Numbered from the stretch's first letter, positions 1 to 5,227 are shown. The stretch is DNA of 7,629 nt from JBDREF01 sp043820045 (GCA_043820045.1 JBDREF010000177.1:1-7629), one strand, 5' to 3'. Notes: generated by a model from the letters alone, not told the origin. Program-made: numbers and translations.

Positions 1-243
1 CGCCATAGACGCTGTATTCGTAGGTCTGGACGGTATCGCCGGTCGAGTCGCTCAGGGCCACCACGGAGCCCAAAGCCTGCCCTGAGCGTAGTCGAACGGG
101 GCGTCGAAGTGGTAGTAGTAGGCCGCATTGTTGTCGTCCACTTCTATCATGCTGACGGGCTGGTCGATGCCCGGGCCGTAGATGTATTTGCGGAGCAGGT
201 TGTTATTGCCGTCGTATTCGGCAATTTTGATGGTGCGGTCGAG
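1..243 (-). pseudogene. RHS/YD-repeat core fragment, frameshifted and truncated
   Basis: Read on the minus strand, about 243 down to 100 encodes the RHS-associated core: IAEYDG, then LLRKYIYGPG, a QPVSMIE segment and YYYHFDA. After codon GCC (100-102) the frame runs into a foreign stretch (PFDYAQGRL) and stops at a TGA near 52. The expected continuation, GSVVALSD followed by TYEYSVYG, is present from about 72 to 1 in another frame. Removing 26 bp (74-99) joins the two as ...HFDALGSVVALSD..., the usual RHS core. RHS proteins are large surface or secreted YD-repeat polymers, often carrying polymorphic toxin tips. The long upstream repeat region is missing: beyond about 243 the frame no longer resembles RHS and runs toward the kinase upstream region. 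The downstream end is cut by the window. I read it as a decayed remnant. Fragmentation by the 26-bp insertion is seen directly; non-function is inferred. Confidence 0.78.
74..99. repeat. 26-bp short repeat insertion inside the RHS gene
   Basis: Deleting exactly these 26 bases restores an uninterrupted RHS core frame (GCC joined to TTGGGCTCC, encoding ALGS). Because 26 is not a multiple of three, the insert causes the frameshift. Read on the minus strand its central part, TTCGACTACGCTCAGGGCAG, translates as FDYAQG. Very similar short sequences (FDYAQ-like, FDKLRTG-like) are, from memory, dispersed in many environmental bacterial genomes. No second copy is visible in this window. The length and boundaries follow from the reading frame; family membership is from recall. 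Confidence 0.65.
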
Positions 244-277
244 GAATATGACTGAGACAGGAATCTGGTGAAAAGAC

Positions 278-306
278 TTGCCTGTTTGACATGATAGGTG
301 TATTCT
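278..306 (+). promoter_or_regulatory. Putative sigma70-type promoter before the FHA histidine kinase
   Basis: TTGCCT (278-283) and TATTCT (301-306) are separated by 17 bases and lie about 93 bases upstream of the chosen kinase start. Both boxes deviate from consensus, so this is a suggestion only. Confidence 0.3.
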
Positions 307-398
307 CAAGACTGGTTTTCTATTGTCCGGCTGCACAGGTGTCGTACGAAAAACACAGGAGGAAGCGTTTTCCGGGCGGTTTTGTGAGAGGAATGTAC

Positions 399-2063
399 AT
401 GGCTGAGACGAAGCTGATCATATCCGGGCCGACAGAGACCAAAGAGATGGTACTGGACCCGAAAGGCACTGTTTTGGGGCGAGGTTCCAATTGTGACGTC
501 GTACTCGACGACTCTGGCGTATCGCGCATGCACGCCAGGATTTCCCAGGACTCTTTCGGCCGCTGGATTGTAGAGGACCTCGACAGCCAGAACGGCGTGT
601 TTGTCGAAGGGCGACCGGTCAAAGCGCAGGCCGTGCTGCCCAATCAAAAGATCAACATACGTCCTTTCACCATGTCGCTGCGAAAGGACTCCGACCAGCA
701 GGCAGCTACCGGGACGTCCATCCAGAGTACTATTTCAATCATTGACACGGCCGTCGAGGAAGACATCGTCTCGCTGCGAGGCGACCATGCATCCATTCTG
801 TCCCCGGCCCTGATGCAGAATCTAAATGGACTGAATGATTGCCTGCTTAAACTGTCCAGCGCATCTGAATTATATTCTCAAGCGTGCCAATGTCTGGCTA
901 AAATGTTAGATACGCTTGTTGCCATCGTAAGGCTGCCGTGCGGTCCCGAGCCGCTGCCGACGACTCCCGATATTCTTGCCTTTCATTTCGGGGCCGATGA
1001 TATGAGCGCCGCCGTTGAGCGCGCGTCGTTTCTGCACCTGTCCAAGCGTGTGCTCGAGAAGGTCCGTTCCACGGACGCCCCCGTGAAGGCAAGCAGCGGA
1101 CAGGCTTCCAGCCACGATATTGCATTGACGATTGTCGACGAATATAAGCCTCATCTCGTATTCGCCGCTCGCGTGCACGAGATGGGTGAAGCCGTCGACG
1201 TGCTCTATATAGACATCCTCGAAGGCAGGTCGTCCAAAGAGATGTTCGACTTTGTCGAAGTGGCGGCGCGACAGATCAATTTTGCGCAGAAGAACCTTTT
1301 CCTTATTGAATTGAAAAAGCAGGAGGAGGCGCTCAGAGAGGCCAACATCCAGTTGAGAGAGAAGGACAGGATAAAGGATGAGTATGTCTCGCGCGTCACG
1401 CACGATATAAAGGGTCATCTGGCCACGATACAAAGCTGGCTCTACGTGGCTGCCGCATCAGGTTTGGAAGGTGAGAAACAAGTCGATTACCTCCGGCGGG
1501 CGCTCGACCGGACGGGCCAACTTACTGATTTTGTCAAGGAGTTGTTAAACCTGACACAGATGAGGCTGAGCGGGCGAATGCAAATGCAGGCTTTCTCTCT
1601 GCCGGACAGCATATCCAAATCATTAGCCAGTGTGGAAAACAGGGCCAAAGAGAAATCGATTACAGTGACCTCCAACGTGGAGCCCTTGGTCGGTCAGATA
1701 GTCGGCAACGAATTCTCCATAAATGAAATGGTCACCAACCTGCTGTTCAATGCGGTCAAATACACTCCGGAGAGCAAGACCGTGCATCTGAACGCGGCCG
1801 GCTACGACGATCATGTTCGGATAGATATTTCCGACACTGGAATCGGCATACCGGCCGACGAACTCGCAAATGTGTTCGAAGAGTTTTTCAGGGCGAGCAA
1901 TGCCCAGAAAAGAGAAAAAGACGGCACAGGGCTGGGCCTCTCTATAGTCAAGCAGATAGTCGAAAGACACGGCGGCAAGATCTGCGTTGAAAGCGAGGAG
2001 GGTTGTGGAAGCAAATTCACCGTCATCCTGCCGAAAGACAGTTCCACGCCGGTTTGTTCGTAA
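399..2063 (+). CDS. Cytosolic FHA-GAF-like sensor histidine kinase (HisKA/HATPase_c)
   Basis: A 554-residue protein. Residues about 5-95 form an FHA phosphothreonine-binding domain with the expected GR (27-28), S-R-M-H (42-45) and Q-N-G (64-66) positions. Residues about 145-305 look like a GAF-type sensory domain, recognised mainly from its position and closing helix. A charged helix (about 303-332) leads into HisKA, with phospho-acceptor His335 in VTHDIKG. The HATPase_c domain has the N box (N447, N451), G1 box DTGIGIP (479-485), F box (493-497) and G2 box DGTGLGLS (508-515). All catalytic boxes are intact. There is no membrane segment, so it should sense a cytoplasmic signal or a phosphorylated partner through FHA, then pass phosphate to an unlinked response regulator. 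I chose ATG 399 because GAGAGGA lies six bases upstream and the FHA fold begins at once. An in-frame ATG at 393 abuts that Shine-Dalgarno sequence, and extension to 291 adds non-conserved residues. Ligand and partner are unknown. Confidence 0.95.
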   Translation: MAETKLIISGPTETKEMVLDPKGTVLGRGSNCDVVLDDSGVSRMHARISQDSFGRWIVEDLDSQNGVFVEGRPVKAQAVLPNQKINIRPFTMSLRKDSDQQAATGTSIQSTISIIDTAVEEDIVSLRGDHASILSPALMQNLNGLNDCLLKLSSASELYSQACQCLAKMLDTLVAIVRLPCGPEPLPTTPDILAFHFGADDMSAAVERASFLHLSKRVLEKVRSTDAPVKASSGQASSHDIALTIVDEYKPHLVFAARVHEMGEAVDVLYIDILEGRSSKEMFDFVEVAARQINFAQKNLFLIELKKQEEALREANIQLREKDRIKDEYVSRVTHDIKGHLATIQSWLYVAAASGLEGEKQVDYLRRALDRTGQLTDFVKELLNLTQMRLSGRMQMQAFSLPDSISKSLASVENRAKEKSITVTSNVEPLVGQIVGNEFSINEMVTNLLFNAVKYTPESKTVHLNAAGYDDHVRIDISDTGIGIPADELANVFEEFFRASNAQKREKDGTGLGLSIVKQIVERHGGKICVESEEGCGSKFTVILPKDSSTPVCS

Positions 2064-2087
2064 GACCGGTTCCAGATCCGCGACAGA

Positions 2088-2217
2088 CTATTTCGGCGCA
2101 ACCCAGTAACGTATCCAGTCCGTGGTGACATTTGACTTCTCTACACGGCGTGCAACCAGCCCCTTCCCCGTGGACAGAGACATGTCAAAAAACGTGGAGA
2201 AGGTATCCCTGGGAAGA
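2088..2217 (-). pseudogene. Possible frameshifted C-terminal end of the 2218-2619 protein
   Basis: Beyond the stop at 2218, another minus-strand frame stays open to a TAG at 2088. It reads like a natural protein tail, for example FSTFFDMSLSTGKGLVARRV and, at the very end, TTDWIRYWVAPK. The same frame overlaps the upstream gene out of phase, where it looks like a shadow. One reading is a single-base indel near 2218-2235 that separated this end from the membrane protein; the other is a chance open frame. The stop leaves only 24 bases to the convergent kinase stop, which suits a real gene end. No family recognised. Confidence 0.3.
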
Positions 2218-2619
2218 CTACGGCAGGCGGGGATTGTGCCAATACTCTTCTTCGGCAATATCCTCCAGGGCATTGGCAATCCACCTAATTTCCAGCCCCT
2301 GCTCGTCGCCGGGCTGCTCGTATTCGAATCCGCCATACCAGTCTAATTCGGCCTGCAGTGAAGCTCGGGCTTGCAGGGACTCATTGCGCCAGGCCTCATT
2401 TTGCCGGGCTCTGTATTGCCGGACTTCATACCGGCCGGCCGTCGGCAGACTGGCAGCCATGCTATAGGCATTGCCGAATGCAACCCCCTGCGGAACCTGC
2501 GGCTCGGTCCTCAACTCAAGTATGAGCCAGGTCATAAGTAACATGAAGAGTCCGGCCAGACAGATACACAGTAAATAGCCCATCACTTGCTTGACTACAG
2601 AATTGATTCTGCGTTTCAT
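2218..2619 (-). CDS. Small membrane-anchored protein, function unknown
   Basis: A 133-residue protein. The start is MKRRINSVVK; a strongly hydrophobic helix follows at about residues 13-35 (VMGYLLCICLAGLFMLLMTW), preceded by positive charges. This fits a single N-terminal anchor with the remainder outside the membrane. The remaining ~95 residues are polar and charged, with an Arg/Gln-rich stretch (about 63-85) and an acidic end (ALEDIAEEEYW). A GGGGGGA purine run ends four bases before the ATG and makes a strong ribosome binding site, which supports expression. No cysteine pair, enzymatic motif or lipobox was recognised. It is followed by a possible frameshifted tail (2088-2217), so the annotated C-terminus may be premature. 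It lies in the same orientation as the pilin-like genes upstream and could share their transcript, although a 360-base gap intervenes. Family unknown; that it is a real gene rests on the RBS and the membrane segment. Confidence 0.6.
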   Translation of the reverse strand: MKRRINSVVKQVMGYLLCICLAGLFMLLMTWLILELRTEPQVPQGVAFGNAYSMAASLPTAGRYEVRQYRARQNEAWRNESLQARASLQAELDWYGGFEYEQPGDEQGLEIRWIANALEDIAEEEYWHNPRLP

Positions 2620-2665
2620 GGCATCCCCCCATCATGGTCCCTGTCAAGGTACGCACCCTCTTTAA

Positions 2666-2693
2666 AACATACACTATAAAGGCGCGGATGCAA
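2666..2693 (-). promoter_or_regulatory. Weak putative promoter for the small membrane protein
   Basis: On the minus strand TTGCAT (2693-2688) and TATGTT (2671-2666) are 16 bases apart, about 45 bases before the ATG at 2619. Neither box is strong. The flanking 2620-2736 region holds nothing else that I can support. Confidence 0.22.
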
Positions 2694-2736
2694 GATCGCC
2701 GGGGGCATAATATTCCGATAGGGAAAAGGACCCGTG

Positions 2737-2979
2737 CAGCACAAATGCGGGCTGCGGACCCTGCGAGGGCAGAAGTGACGCGCAAAGCTAAAAGTAAGGC
2801 ATTATTATTTTGAAACAAGGACCAAGAGCGGATGCGAGAAGCTCAGAATCAAAAAGACCTGAGCAGAGACCCGGTCAGACTTGGGACCCGCTGTGCGCAC
2901 AAAAAAACGGCGGCGGCTAACTGCTTACCTTCCGACCGGCTGGCAACCTACCTGCCGGTGCTGGTAGATCAGATACCCA
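2737..2979 (-). other. Conserved 3' trailer of pilin-like copy 1
   Basis: This untranslated 243-base stretch follows the pilin-like stop codon and differs from its counterpart at 4055-4297 at about ten positions, roughly 96% identity. On the minus strand it contains, in order, a hairpin (2935-2959), a T7 run (complement of 2901-2907) next to the palindrome GTGCGCAC (2893-2900), and a 6-bp inverted repeat GCTCAG/CTGAGC around 2842-2865. Two short plus-strand open frames lie in it (2745-2813, 22 residues; 2832-3050, 72 residues, running into the pilin gene antisense), and both remain open in the other copy. I cannot tell whether it acts as a terminator, a structured RNA or coding DNA. Confidence 0.55.
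2935..2959 (-). terminator. Hairpin downstream of pilin-like copy 1 (terminator candidate)
   Basis: ACCGGC (2935-2940) and GCCGGT (2954-2959) form a perfect 6-bp stem with a 13-base loop, about 20 bases past the stop codon. It is unchanged in copy 2. The nearest T run lies about 28 bases further on, so it is not a canonical intrinsic terminator; an RNA-stabilising or processing hairpin is equally possible. Confidence 0.3.
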
Positions 2980-3792
2980 CTAAAACCGGTCTTCCTTATC
3001 ACCGGTATAGTAGCTTAACGGAACATCGTCTCCTGTCGTTTCTTCGATAGGACTTACGTGTTGATCAAGCCATAGGACGTTGGTCCTTCCCCCTGTCTGG
3101 TAAGGATCCGAGCGTCTTACATTGTGCCTGAAAATCTGCCGATATGCGTATGAACGACTGCCTCCCTGGCGATAGCCGGTTAGATTCATAGCGCCGGGAT
3201 GGTTATTATTATGAAGGCAATCGTCGGTGCCGCCATCCGGTCTGGGTTCTGCGTGGTCCAGACAATAAATGAATTCTGAAAGGCGGTATATAGTCTCAGT
3301 ATTGCGACCCCTGGCTCTCGAATGATGATTCAGGCCAAACGATGCATGCTGAATAACATAATCAGAGTCGGTACTCTTCTCGCTTCCACTATAATTATAT
3401 ATCAGTTGGGTACCGGCAGTACTTTGAAAGCTCGGACAGCCGAATATCTCCGTCTGGTCTTTAATGTAATCTCTATAAAAGATGCCCCAATAAGTACTGC
3501 TGGAACCGGGTCTTCGATAAGTACGGCCGTCGCTCTCGAACCACTGATGCTGGTTGGAACTTTGTGTATCAGGAATCTTGCGCTCATAGTCGTCCAGGTA
3601 CATTGCAACGGCTAATCCTATCTGCTTCAAATGAGACTTGCAGACCTGCTCGCGCGCAACCTCCTTGATCTTTCGCATCGCGGGCATCAGGATACCCAGC
3701 AATACGGCAATGATGGCAATCACCACCAACAGTTCTATCAGGGTAAAACCCTTGGCTTTTCTTCCGACGAGATGCTCTTTGTGACCGGTCAT
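2980..3792 (-). CDS. Prepilin-like protein with type II secretion N-terminal motif, copy 1
   Basis: A 270-residue protein with a prepilin-type signal: basic leader ending KAKG (residues 12-15), predicted peptidase cleavage between Gly15 and Phe16, then FTLIE with Glu20 as mature residue +5, and a hydrophobic helix to about residue 37. The family motif continues as MPAMRKIKEVAR with a Cys at 51. After cleavage and N-methylation such proteins act as pseudopilins or cell-surface subunits; the role of the large planctomycete families is unknown. The C-terminus has HN (223-224) and GRTNVLWLD (235-243), resembling the H-X9-DG processing-associated motif, but the histidine-to-aspartate gap is 19 residues and the expected Gly244 is Gln. 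ATG 3792 was chosen because it sits shortly before the signal motif, with AAGGG seven to eight bases upstream; an ATG five codons earlier is possible. About 83-84% identical to copy 2 by eye, with compensating one-codon indels. Confidence 0.92.
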   Translation of the reverse strand: MTGHKEHLVGRKAKGFTLIELLVVIAIIAVLLGILMPAMRKIKEVAREQVCKSHLKQIGLAVAMYLDDYERKIPDTQSSNQHQWFESDGRTYRRPGSSSTYWGIFYRDYIKDQTEIFGCPSFQSTAGTQLIYNYSGSEKSTDSDYVIQHASFGLNHHSRARGRNTETIYRLSEFIYCLDHAEPRPDGGTDDCLHNNNHPGAMNLTGYRQGGSRSYAYRQIFRHNVRRSDPYQTGGRTNVLWLDQHVSPIEETTGDDVPLSYYTGDKEDRF

Positions 3793-3821
3793 ACTCTTCC
3801 CTTTCATAGTCTCCAAGAAGG

Positions 3822-3845
3822 TCAAAAAACAACCGCCCGAGCCAT
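3822..3845 (-). CDS. Putative leader mini-ORF MARAVVF, copy 1
   Basis: ATG GCT CGG GCG GTT GTT TTT TGA encodes MARAVVF between the consensus Shine-Dalgarno sequence (AAGGAGG, complement of 3858-3864) and the pilin-like start, 29 bases before that ATG. No other start codon follows this site at a usable distance: the pilin frame has no ATG, GTG or TTG within 12 bases. The 12-base spacing to this ATG is longer than ideal. It could couple or attenuate translation of the pilin gene. The same ORF occurs in copy 2, but there the DNA is identical, so codon conservation cannot be tested. Confidence 0.3.
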   Translation of the reverse strand: MARAVVF

Positions 3846-3852
3846 ATTGACA

Positions 3853-3873
3853 GTGTGCCTCCTTAAAACACAC
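3853..3873 (-). promoter_or_regulatory. 5'-end hairpin with Shine-Dalgarno in the loop, copy 1
   Basis: On the minus strand GTGTG (3873-3869) pairs with CACAC (3857-3853), leaving an 11-base loop TTTTAAGGAGG. The predicted transcription start lies at about 3873, so the hairpin would be at the very 5' end of the mRNA, displaying the ribosome site. Conserved in copy 2 at 5171-5191. Confidence 0.4.
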
Positions 3874-3879
3874 ATAAAT

Positions 3880-3908
3880 AGCCTACCAGAAATGCGTAAG
3901 AAAAGCAA
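3880..3908 (-). promoter_or_regulatory. Putative promoter of pilin-like copy 1
   Basis: TTGCTT (3908-3903) and TAGGCT (3885-3880) are 17 bases apart on the minus strand, with an A8 tract upstream (complement of 3920-3927) that could act as an UP element. Copy 2 keeps the spacing with TTGTTT and TACGCT, although surrounding bases differ, which favours a real promoter. Confidence 0.4.
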
Positions 3909-3929
3909 GAAGTTGTGAATTTTTTTTGA

Positions 3930-4054
3930 GGGATAATAGGGACGAACCCAATCCTGTTCGGCTCGCAGATTGCTGTCCAACTGGTTGGCTTGCAAAGCCT
4001 GGAAGATATGTTGAAAGTGTGATTGTATGAATCACTTCGAGAAAATATCCCATT
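3930..4054. other. Unique spacer between the two duplicated units
   Basis: These 125 bases have no counterpart outside the other unit. They contain a perfect 6-bp hairpin, GTGATT-GTATG-AATCAC (4019-4035), and a 5-bp one, GGCTT-GCA-AAGCC (3987-3999). Neither is followed by a T run. No gene seen. Confidence 0.6.
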
Positions 4055-4297
4055 CAGCACAAATGCGCACTGCGGACCCTGCGAGGGCAGAAGTGACGCG
4101 CAAAGCTAAAGGTAAGGCATTGTTATTTTGAAACAAGGACCAAGAGCGGATGCGAGAAGCTCAGAATCAAAAAGACCTGAGTAGAGACCCGGTCAGACTT
4201 GGGACCCGCTGTGCGCACAAAAAAACGCCGCCGGCTGATTGCCTACCTTCCGACCGGCTGGCAACCTACCTGCCGGTGCTGGTAGATCAGATACCCA
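4055..4297 (-). other. Conserved 3' trailer of pilin-like copy 2
   Basis: Counterpart of 2737-2979. The hairpin ACCGGC/GCCGGT recurs unchanged at 4253-4258 and 4272-4277, as do the T7 run and GTGCGCAC. Differences cluster just before the T run, where this copy has GCCGGCGGCG and copy 1 has GCCGCCGCCG on the minus strand; only here can a second GCCGG/CCGGC pairing form ahead of the T run. The short plus-strand frames (4063-4131 and 4150-4368) stay open. It lies between the copy 2 stop and the spacer upstream of copy 1, so a read-through transcript would carry it internally. Confidence 0.55.
4253..4277 (-). terminator. Hairpin downstream of pilin-like copy 2 (terminator candidate)
   Basis: Perfect 6-bp stem with a 13-base loop about 20 bases after the stop at 4298, identical to the copy 1 element. 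Together with the additional GCCGG/CCGGC pairing before the T7 run, copy 2 has a better case for intrinsic termination than copy 1, though the geometry is still atypical. Confidence 0.33.
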
Positions 4298-5110
4298 CTA
4301 AAACCGGTCTTTCTTATCGCCGGTATACCAGCTCAACGGAACGTCGTCACCTGTTGTTTCTTCGATAGCAGTTACGTGCCCATCAAGCCACAGGGTATTG
4401 GTCCTTCCACCTGTCAGGTAAGGATCCGAGCGTCTTACGTTGTGTCTGAAAATCTGCCGATAGCTGTAGGAACGACTACCTCCCTGGCGATAGCTGGTTA
4501 GATTCATAGAACCAGGGTTGTTATTGTTATGAAGGCAGTCACTGGTGCCGCCATCCGGTCTCGGCTCAGCGTGGTCGAGACAATAAATGAATTCTGCAGC
4601 GCGGTATATAGTCTCAGTATTGCGGCCTCTGGCTCTCTCATGATGATTCAGGCCGTAAGCAGCGTTCTGAATTACAAAATCAGAGTCGGAATTCTTGGTT
4701 CCACTGTAATTATATATCAGTTGGGTGCCGGCAGTACTTTGAAAGCTCGGACAGCCGAATATCTTCGTCTGGTCTTTAATGTAGTCTCTGTAAAAAGTGC
4801 CCCAATAAGTCCCGCCGCCGGAGCCGGGGTTCCGATAAGTAGTGCCGTTGCTCTCGAACCACAGAAATCCGTTGGAACTTTGGGTATCCGGAATCTTGCG
4901 CTGGAAGTCGTCGAGGTACATTGACACGGCCAATCCCACCTGTCTCAAGTGAGATTTGCAGACTACTTCGCGCGCAACCTCTTTGATTTTCCGCATGGCA
5001 GGCATCAGGATGCTCAGCAACACGGCAATGATGGCAATCACCACAAGCAGTTCTATCAGTGTGAAGCCTTTAGTTCTTTTTCCGACGAGATGCTCTTTGT
5101 GACCGGTCAT
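4298..5110 (-). CDS. Prepilin-like protein with type II secretion N-terminal motif, copy 2
   Basis: A 270-residue paralogue of the protein at 2980-3792. The signal is the same: leader ending KRTKG, cleavage after Gly15, FTLIE with Glu20, helix to about residue 37 and Cys51. The C-terminal motif is better preserved here, HN (223-224) followed by GRTNTLWLDGHV with Asp243-Gly244 intact. Substitutions relative to copy 1 concentrate in the exposed middle (about residues 69-105 and 134-160). A Gly insertion near 97-100 and a one-codon deletion near 137-141 keep the frame and total length, which indicates that both copies were under coding selection after duplication. The start was chosen as for copy 1; a longer in-frame extension to 5281 crosses the leader and promoter and is not supported. 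Probably a pseudopilin-like surface or secretion component; no assembly ATPase, prepilin peptidase or secretin gene is present nearby. Confidence 0.93.
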   Translation of the reverse strand: MTGHKEHLVGKRTKGFTLIELLVVIAIIAVLLSILMPAMRKIKEVAREVVCKSHLRQVGLAVSMYLDDFQRKIPDTQSSNGFLWFESNGTTYRNPGSGGGTYWGTFYRDYIKDQTKIFGCPSFQSTAGTQLIYNYSGTKNSDSDFVIQNAAYGLNHHERARGRNTETIYRAAEFIYCLDHAEPRPDGGTSDCLHNNNNPGSMNLTSYRQGGSRSYSYRQIFRHNVRRSDPYLTGGRTNTLWLDGHVTAIEETTGDDVPLSWYTGDKKDRF

Positions 5111-5139
5111 ACTCTTCCCTTTCATAGTCTCCAAGAAGG

Positions 5140-5163
5140 TCAAAAAACAACCGCCCGAGCCAT
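5140..5163 (-). CDS. Putative leader mini-ORF MARAVVF, copy 2
   Basis: Identical in DNA and context to 3822-3845: consensus Shine-Dalgarno sequence 12 bases upstream, stop TGA, pilin-like ATG 29 bases downstream. Possible leader peptide; expression is unproven. Confidence 0.3.
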   Translation of the reverse strand: MARAVVF

Positions 5164-5170
5164 ATTGACA

Positions 5171-5191
5171 GTGTGCCTCCTTAAAACACAC
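5171..5191 (-). promoter_or_regulatory. 5'-end hairpin with Shine-Dalgarno in the loop, copy 2
   Basis: GTGTG (5191-5187) pairs with CACAC (5175-5171) around an 11-base loop with AAGGAGG. Because the neighbouring upstream bases differ from copy 1 while the hairpin does not, the structure marks the edge of the conserved block. Confidence 0.4.
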
Positions 5192-5198
5192 AAAACAC

Positions 5199-5227
5199 AG
5201 CGTACCAGAAATGTGCTGCAAAAACAA
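5199..5227 (-). promoter_or_regulatory. Putative promoter of pilin-like copy 2
   Basis: TTGTTT (5227-5222) and TACGCT (5204-5199), 17 bases apart on the minus strand, with A-rich DNA upstream (complement of 5239-5262). Position and spacing match copy 1 despite divergence in the surrounding bases. Confidence 0.38.

Larger units (their letters stand above)
3762..3874 (-). promoter_or_regulatory. Leader of pilin-like copy 1, identical to that of copy 2
   Basis: All 113 bases match 5080-5192. The block covers codons 1-10 plus an 82-base untranslated leader and ends one or two bases from the predicted transcription start. It contains a hairpin with AAGGAGG in its loop (3853-3873) and a seven-codon mini-ORF (3822-3845). 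In the flanking coding and promoter DNA the copies diverge at once. Sequence-dependent regulation at the RNA level is inferred. Confidence 0.6.
2737..3929. repeat. Tandem duplication unit 1 (leader + pilin-like gene + trailer)
   Basis: This segment is homologous to 4055-5248 at a constant offset of 1318 bases, which becomes 1319 beyond about 3880 through a one-base indel. Homology starts abruptly at cagcacaaatgcg and ends just after a run of eight T residues (3920-3927). Conservation is uneven: near-identical trailer (2737-2979), diverged coding region, fully identical leader (3762-3874). No terminal inverted repeats or target-site duplications are visible at the ends, so it looks like a gene duplication rather than a transposon. 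Confidence 0.92.
5080..5192 (-). promoter_or_regulatory. Leader of pilin-like copy 2, identical to that of copy 1
   Basis: The 113-base block matches 3762-3874 without a mismatch and ends near the predicted transcription start of this copy. It contains the GTGTG/CACAC hairpin with AAGGAGG in the loop (5171-5191) and the MARAVVF mini-ORF. Shared regulation of both paralogues is inferred; recent gene conversion limited to this block is the alternative. Confidence 0.6.

Noticed and set aside
291..398. N-terminal extension of the kinase to ATG 291
   Set aside because: The added 36 residues are not FHA-like, the start overlaps the putative promoter, and a better Shine-Dalgarno sequence serves ATG 399.
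2516..2818. 100-residue minus-strand frame before the small membrane protein
   Set aside because: It overlaps the membrane protein out of phase and is low-complexity-like; the RBS supports the 2619 start instead.
2906..2985. Integron-type attC sites in the pilin trailers, which would make the repeats gene cassettes
   Set aside because: GTTAGCC on the minus strand of copy 1 does not match the GTTRRRY core and is not kept in copy 2; no paired RYYYAAC box or integrase is present.
3322..3615. Plus-strand frames inside the pilin-like genes (also 4529-4924)
   Set aside because: They are complementary to the coding frame of the prepilin proteins and do not keep the same extent between the copies.
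3793..3873. In-frame extension of pilin-like copy 1 upstream to 3873
   Set aside because: It would put 27 residues (starting MCFKEAHCQYG) before the prepilin signal, and the AAGGAGG site lies inside that extension rather than in front of it. The same applies to 5111-5281 of copy 2.
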